Of a stretch of DNA of 59,640 nucleotides, positions 56,042-59,640 are shown in pieces. The notes under the pieces are model-generated. The model saw only the letters and a program-made list of their open reading frames with translations. It was not told the origin of the DNA and did not search any database. The position numbers were made by a program, and so were the translations under genes. The DNA lies in assembly GCF_004378355.1 (NCBI RefSeq), contig NZ_SNUB01000022.1:1-59640 (forward strand). Reading direction: 5' to 3'. Source of the DNA: Psychromonas algicola (lineage in GTDB: Bacteria > Pseudomonadota > Gammaproteobacteria > Enterobacterales > Psychromonadaceae). Within the stretch, counting starts at the first letter, position 1, and each line of letters opens with the position of its first letter.

Positions 56042-57688
56042 CTAAACGAGACCTTGAGAAGTCAAAACTCCGGATGGTAAAGCCGTTAACGTAAAGTTGC
56101 CGCTAAGCGTATTTACTTGAACGCTTGGATCGCCATTCGTGCCTGCTGACCATAAACGGACTGCAGTATAAGAGTAGTTAGACTGTGACAAGGTAAAGTA
56201 CCCTGCGTCTAATATTACCGCCGCCCTACCATAGCTTGTTTTATAAGTCGTCCGATCCGGTGCGGAATGAGTTATGCCATTAATTAAATTGTTTGAATAT
56301 CCTGTAACTGGATTGCCATCACCTGACACCAACACAACAAAATCATCACTTCCTAAGTTACTCGCCCCTTCCCAGATATCGACAGGTTCAGCAGGTTGAC
56401 CACTCACAATGATATAAATGGTATAAGACACATCCGCATCAAAACTTCTATCTGAATGGCTAGAGTTTTCACCATTGACCAAATCAAAAACAACGATAGA
56501 GGTGTCCATTGCAGCTTCGCCTGCGTAAGCATCCGTCGTTGCTACATTCCCCTCTGTATCCACTGAAAACCCTGTTGTGATTTGAATAGAATTGTCTTCT
56601 GTCAAATCATCAAAATCATCACTGCCTTCTAGGGAGCTTGCTGCCGTGTCTGTTAGCGTAATGGTTAACGTATTGTCATCTTGCACAGACACACTGTTGA
56701 TATCGCTCAGGCTAAAATTAACATTGTTGCTATCGTTATTATCCGTATTAATGTCCCACGTTAAATTATCCCAATTGAGGTTGTCTTTGATGTCTGTTGT
56801 TGCATCTTCCCCGTCAGACAAAAGCGTGTTCATGTCTGTGCCAATTAACGTCAGTGTGTTACTGGCTTCATCGTAAGCGGCGCCAGTAAAAATATTGGTT
56901 GGCGCGACTTCGTTCAAATCATTTATATCCAATGACACAGCTTGTTCAGACTCATTGCCCGCTTCGTCTGTGGCCACCACATTAAAGTTGTAACTGGATT
57001 GAGTCTCGTAATCTGGATCGGCAATTAAGGTCACGTCACCTGTTGTGGAATCAATGGTAAATAAGCTCGCGTCGTCACCAGACAAGCTGTAAGTCACTGG
57101 GTTGTCATCCGTTGCGGTAACGGTATAAACCACTTGATTCGCACCACTGTTTTCGTCAATAGCGGCGGCCGTTGTTCCTGAGGTAATTTCTGGTGCAGTT
57201 GTATCTGGCGTTGTACTTGAGCCAGAATCAGAATCAGAGCCCGAAACCGCCGCCCCGGCGACAACTGCAGCAGAGCCTAATCCTGCTCCTACAAGTTGCA
57301 ATGTACTTAACCCTAGAAAACTAGTTTCAGCCTGCCAGACTGCACCTTGTGCAATAATGTTGCCGCTAGCATCAAGACCAGAGCTGCTGATAACCATATT
57401 TTCTGCGGAAGCTGCACCATTAATAAGGGATTGCGAACCATCAACGACATATTGAGAGCCATCGACAGTGTAAAATTCTTCAATATTTGCAACGGATTCA
57501 CCTTCAACTTCTAAGGTTAAATTATCGCCTTTACGTGTTAATGAAAGGTCTTCTATGACTGGGTTACCCTGTTCATCAAGCAAGGTATAAGACGCAGAAG
57601 GGGCGGCTGGAATATTGCCATTTTCAATGCCATTTAAAGGCAATACTTGAGTTCCTTCAGCTGTTGTAATTTGTAACTGATAAGCCAT
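56042..57688 (-). CDS. Cadherin-repeat adhesin-like protein, paralogue 1
   Basis: A 548-residue acidic protein. Residues 1-105 (AYQLQITTAEGTQVLPL..., LTRKGDNLTLEVEGESVANIEEFY) resemble the N-terminal prefix of large biofilm adhesins of the BapA type and show no Sec signal. A Gly/Ala hydrophobic segment (LQLVGAGLGSAAVVAGAAV) and a Ser/Asp linker follow. Then come one cadherin-like repeat (DTTAPEITSG...SLDINDL; 56910-57206), a beta domain (YDEASNTLTL...TDAYAG), and a C-terminal domain ending LTSQGLV. The start is MAYQ at 57688, with AGGAA at 6 bases. Type I secretion is plausible, but no GGxGxD repeats or secretion genes are in view. Confidence 0.75.
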   Translation of the reverse strand: MAYQLQITTAEGTQVLPLNGIENGNIPAAPSASYTLLDEQGNPVIEDLSLTRKGDNLTLEVEGESVANIEEFYTVDGSQYVVDGSQSLINGAASAENMVISSSGLDASGNIIAQGAVWQAETSFLGLSTLQLVGAGLGSAAVVAGAAVSGSDSDSGSSTTPDTTAPEITSGTTAAAIDENSGANQVVYTVTATDDNPVTYSLSGDDASLFTIDSTTGDVTLIADPDYETQSSYNFNVVATDEAGNESEQAVSLDINDLNEVAPTNIFTGAAYDEASNTLTLIGTDMNTLLSDGEDATTDIKDNLNWDNLTWDINTDNNDSNNVNFSLSDINSVSVQDDNTLTITLTDTAASSLEGSDDFDDLTEDNSIQITTGFSVDTEGNVATTDAYAGEAAMDTSIVVFDLVNGENSSHSDRSFDADVSYTIYIIVSGQPAEPVDIWEGASNLGSDDFVVLVSGDGNPVTGYSNNLINGITHSAPDRTTYKTSYGRAAVILDAGYFTLSQSNYSYTAVRLWSAGTNGDPSVQVNTLSGNFTLTALPSGVLTSQGLV

Positions 57689-57725
57689 TATCATTTCCTG
57701 TAACTTTTAAAATCTAAAAAACAAA

Positions 57726-57771
57726 AAAGGGTTGTTCCAGACGTATAAAGTCACCTAAAACAACCCTTTAA
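57726..57771 (-). terminator. Rho-independent terminator after adhesin paralogue 2
   Basis: Read on the minus strand, AAAGGGTTGTT pairs with AACAACCCTTT and is followed by TTTTT. It separates the two adhesin genes, so paralogue 1 should have its own promoter in the short gap. Confidence 0.8.
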
Positions 57772-57778
57772 AATAAAA

Positions 57779-59640
57779 CTAAACAAGACCTTGAGAGGTT
57801 AATATGCCAGCTGGTAATGTATTTAAAAATGGTCTTGTTTGATTCACTGATGTTTGCGCTGGGACATTAGGATAACTCCATCCGCCATCCCATAAATCAA
57901 CGGCTCCTCCTTCGGAATTATTAACTTCACGCCTGATATTACCACCCGCAGTAAAACGAGCGGCACTACCTAAACTTGTCTCCCACAACAGAATACCTCC
58001 AGAAGACGTTCGTACGTTGGTAATTCCACCAACATTCACAATTGGGTTACTCGCATCATTACCAACTAGAAGGATCAAATCATCACTGCCAAGATTGTTC
58101 GCTTCAGACCATGTGGCAAAATTATTATTAAGACTGTTAGTATCAGAATCTACAACGATATAAATGGTATAAGATACATTCGCATCAAAGCTCCTATCTG
58201 AATGACTAGAGCTTGTACCATTAACCAAATCAAATACAACAATAGAAGTATCTCGCTCCATCCCATCCGTTGTTGATATATTGCCAGCTGTATCGCTAGA
58301 GAATCCTTCGCTAATAGTAATCGAATCATTACTGGTTAAAGGATCAAAATCAGTGCTACCTTCCAGTGAACTTGCTGCCGTGTTTGTTAGCGTAATGGTT
58401 AACGTATTGTCATCTTGAACATACACGCTGTCGATATCACTCAGGCTAAAATTAACATTGTTGCTATCGTTATTATCCGTATTAATGTCCCACGTTAAAT
58501 TGTCCCAATTGAGGTTGTCTTTGATGTCTGTTGTTGCATCTTCTCCATCAAACAAAAGCGTGTTCATGTCTGCACCAGTTAACGTCAATGTATTACTGGC
58601 TTCATCGTAAGCGGCACTAGTAAAAGTATTGGTTGGTTCGACTTCGTCCAAGTCATTTATGTCCAATGACACAGCTTGTTCTGACTCATTGCCCGCTTCG
58701 TCTGTGGCAACTACATTAAAGCTGTAGCTGGATTGCGTTTCATAATCTGGATCAGCAATTAACGTTACGTCACCTGTTGCGGAATCAATCGTAAATAAAC
58801 TCGCGTCGTCACCAGACAAGCTGTAAGTAATCGCGTTATCGTCAGTTGCTACAACTGTGTAGACAACTTGGTTTGCGCCACTATTTTCGTCAATAGCGGC
58901 GGCCGTTGTTCCTGAGGTGATTTCTGGTGCTGTGTCATCCAAATCATTTATATCCAATGACACAGCTTGCTCTGACTCATTGCCCGCTTCGTCTGTGGCA
59001 ACTACATTAAAGCTGTAGCTGGATTGCGTTTCATAATCTGGGTCAGCAATTAATGTCACTTCGCCTGTTGCGGCACCAATTCCTGTTATGGCACCAATTG
59101 TGAATAAACTCGCATCATCACCAGACAAGCTGTAAGTAATCGCGTTGTCGTCGGTGGCAGTAACCGTATAAACCACTTGGTTTGCACCACTGTTTTCATC
59201 AATGGCTGCGGCCGTTGTTCCTGAGGTGATTTCTGGTGCTGTGTCATCTAAATCATTAATGTCTAAAGACACTGCTTGTTCAGACGTATTGCCTGCTTCG
59301 TCTGTGGCAACCACATTAAAGCTGTAACTGGATTGAGTTTCATAGTCTGGATCAGCAATTAACGTCACGTCACCTGTTGCAGAATCAATGGTAAATAAGC
59401 TCGCGTCGTCACCAGACAAGCTGTAAGTCACTGGGTTGTCATCCGTTGCGGTAACGGTATAAACCACTTGATTCGCACCACTGTTTTCGTCAATAGCGGC
59501 GGCCGTTGTTCCTGAGGTAATTTCTGGTGCGGTTGTATCTGGCGTTGCACTTGAGCCAGAGCCAGAATCGGAACTCGAAACCGCCGCCCCGGCGACAACT
59601 GCAGCAGAGCCTAATCCTGCTCCTACAAGTTGCAATGTAC
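57779..59640 (-). CDS. Cadherin-repeat adhesin-like protein, paralogue 2 (N-terminus outside window)
   Basis: At least 620 residues; the frame runs past the right edge. It begins in the same LQLVGAGLGSAAVVAGAAV segment as paralogue 1, then a Ser/Gly linker, three cadherin-like repeats (about 99 residues each; 58645-59541), the same NTLTLTGADMNT...ISTTDG beta domain, and a tail that diverges after SYTIYIVVDS before ending in the shared LTSQGLV. The TTG at 59635 is internal, not a start, because the paralogue's frame continues through it. Probably a secreted calcium-binding adhesin; ligand unknown. Confidence 0.75.
   Translation of the reverse strand, partial: TLQLVGAGLGSAAVVAGAAVSSSDSGSGSSATPDTTAPEITSGTTAAAIDENSGANQVVYTVTATDDNPVTYSLSGDDASLFTIDSATGDVTLIADPDYETQSSYSFNVVATDEAGNTSEQAVSLDINDLDDTAPEITSGTTAAAIDENSGANQVVYTVTATDDNAITYSLSGDDASLFTIGAITGIGAATGEVTLIADPDYETQSSYSFNVVATDEAGNESEQAVSLDINDLDDTAPEITSGTTAAAIDENSGANQVVYTVVATDDNAITYSLSGDDASLFTIDSATGDVTLIADPDYETQSSYSFNVVATDEAGNESEQAVSLDINDLDEVEPTNTFTSAAYDEASNTLTLTGADMNTLLFDGEDATTDIKDNLNWDNLTWDINTDNNDSNNVNFSLSDIDSVYVQDDNTLTITLTNTAASSLEGSTDFDPLTSNDSITISEGFSSDTAGNISTTDGMERDTSIVVFDLVNGTSSSHSDRSFDANVSYTIYIVVDSDTNSLNNNFATWSEANNLGSDDLILLVGNDASNPIVNVGGITNVRTSSGGILLWETSLGSAARFTAGGNIRREVNNSEGGAVDLWDGGWSYPNVPAQTSVNQTRPFLNTLPAGILTSQGLV
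58645..59541 (-). repeat. Three tandem cadherin-domain coding repeats
   Basis: Three copies of a roughly 290-310 bp unit, each encoding DTAPEITSG...TAAAIDENSGANQVVYTV...SLDINDL. The middle unit carries an extra short insert (GAITGIGAATGEV in place of DSATGDV). A single equivalent unit lies in paralogue 1 at 56910-57206 with near-identical DNA, showing recent copying between the genes. Confidence 0.85.

Noticed and set aside
59620-59640. TTG at 59635 as start of the last adhesin gene
   Set aside because: The paralogue's frame runs straight through the same sequence, so the gene continues beyond the window.

Overview
The window looks like chromosomal DNA of a low-GC marine gammaproteobacterium. 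Crp, YheU, RppH, PtsP, SstT, MutH and NqrM closely resemble the Vibrio/Shewanella/Psychromonas versions, and alginate-lyase and Na+-linked genes fit a seaweed-associated lifestyle. Psychromonas is my best guess, but sequence reading alone cannot prove it. No tRNA, rRNA or CRISPR array was seen.

Layout. (1) 1-10.8 kb is an accessory island: the end of an IS630-family element, a DinB-family gene, two near-identical yciN copies flanking a secreted leucine-rich-repeat protein, a SIR2-HerA pair that matches a known two-gene anti-phage module, and a HEPN-like gene. Four copies (A-D) of a roughly 300-340 bp hairpin-rich intergenic repeat separate these cassettes. (2) 10.8-25.5 kb is housekeeping: a DUF3299 protein, a GltP-type symporter, a phytase-like esterase, crp, yheU, a cytochrome c, a 2-Cys peroxiredoxin, menH, menA, a second-type EF-G, a CDF metal exporter with a MarR regulator, and a DUF134/NifX-like/NqrM cluster. 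The 3' ends of the peroxiredoxin and EF-G genes are each partly duplicated together with their terminators. (3) 25.5-32.3 kb is a complete thiamine operon behind a TPP riboswitch: thiC, a thiD-thiE fusion, thiF, thiS, thiG, thiH. (4) 32.3-43.5 kb carries an S4 RNA-binding protein, uvrA, mutH, a DnaA-box-rich intergenic region, then rppH, ptsP, (sstT reversed), lgt and thyA, which is the enterobacterial order apart from sstT. (5) 43.5-55.6 kb is a probable alginate/uronate-use region: an FCD-type GntR regulator, a CBS/DUF294 protein with a DnaQ-like exonuclease, a porin, an SSS-family sodium symporter, a lipoprotein alginate lyase with two PL7 domains, and a decayed gene remnant. (6) 56-59.6 kb holds two tandem cadherin-repeat adhesin-like paralogues on the minus strand, the second running off the window.

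The strongest regulatory observation is that the porin and the symporter each carry a CRP-like site followed by a TTGT-N3-ACAA palindrome at an identical centre-to-centre spacing of 24.5 bp. A related motif lies upstream of the GntR gene, which suggests a small CRP/GntR regulon. At least two MITE families are present, and the ends of one match the end of the IS630 element at the window start.
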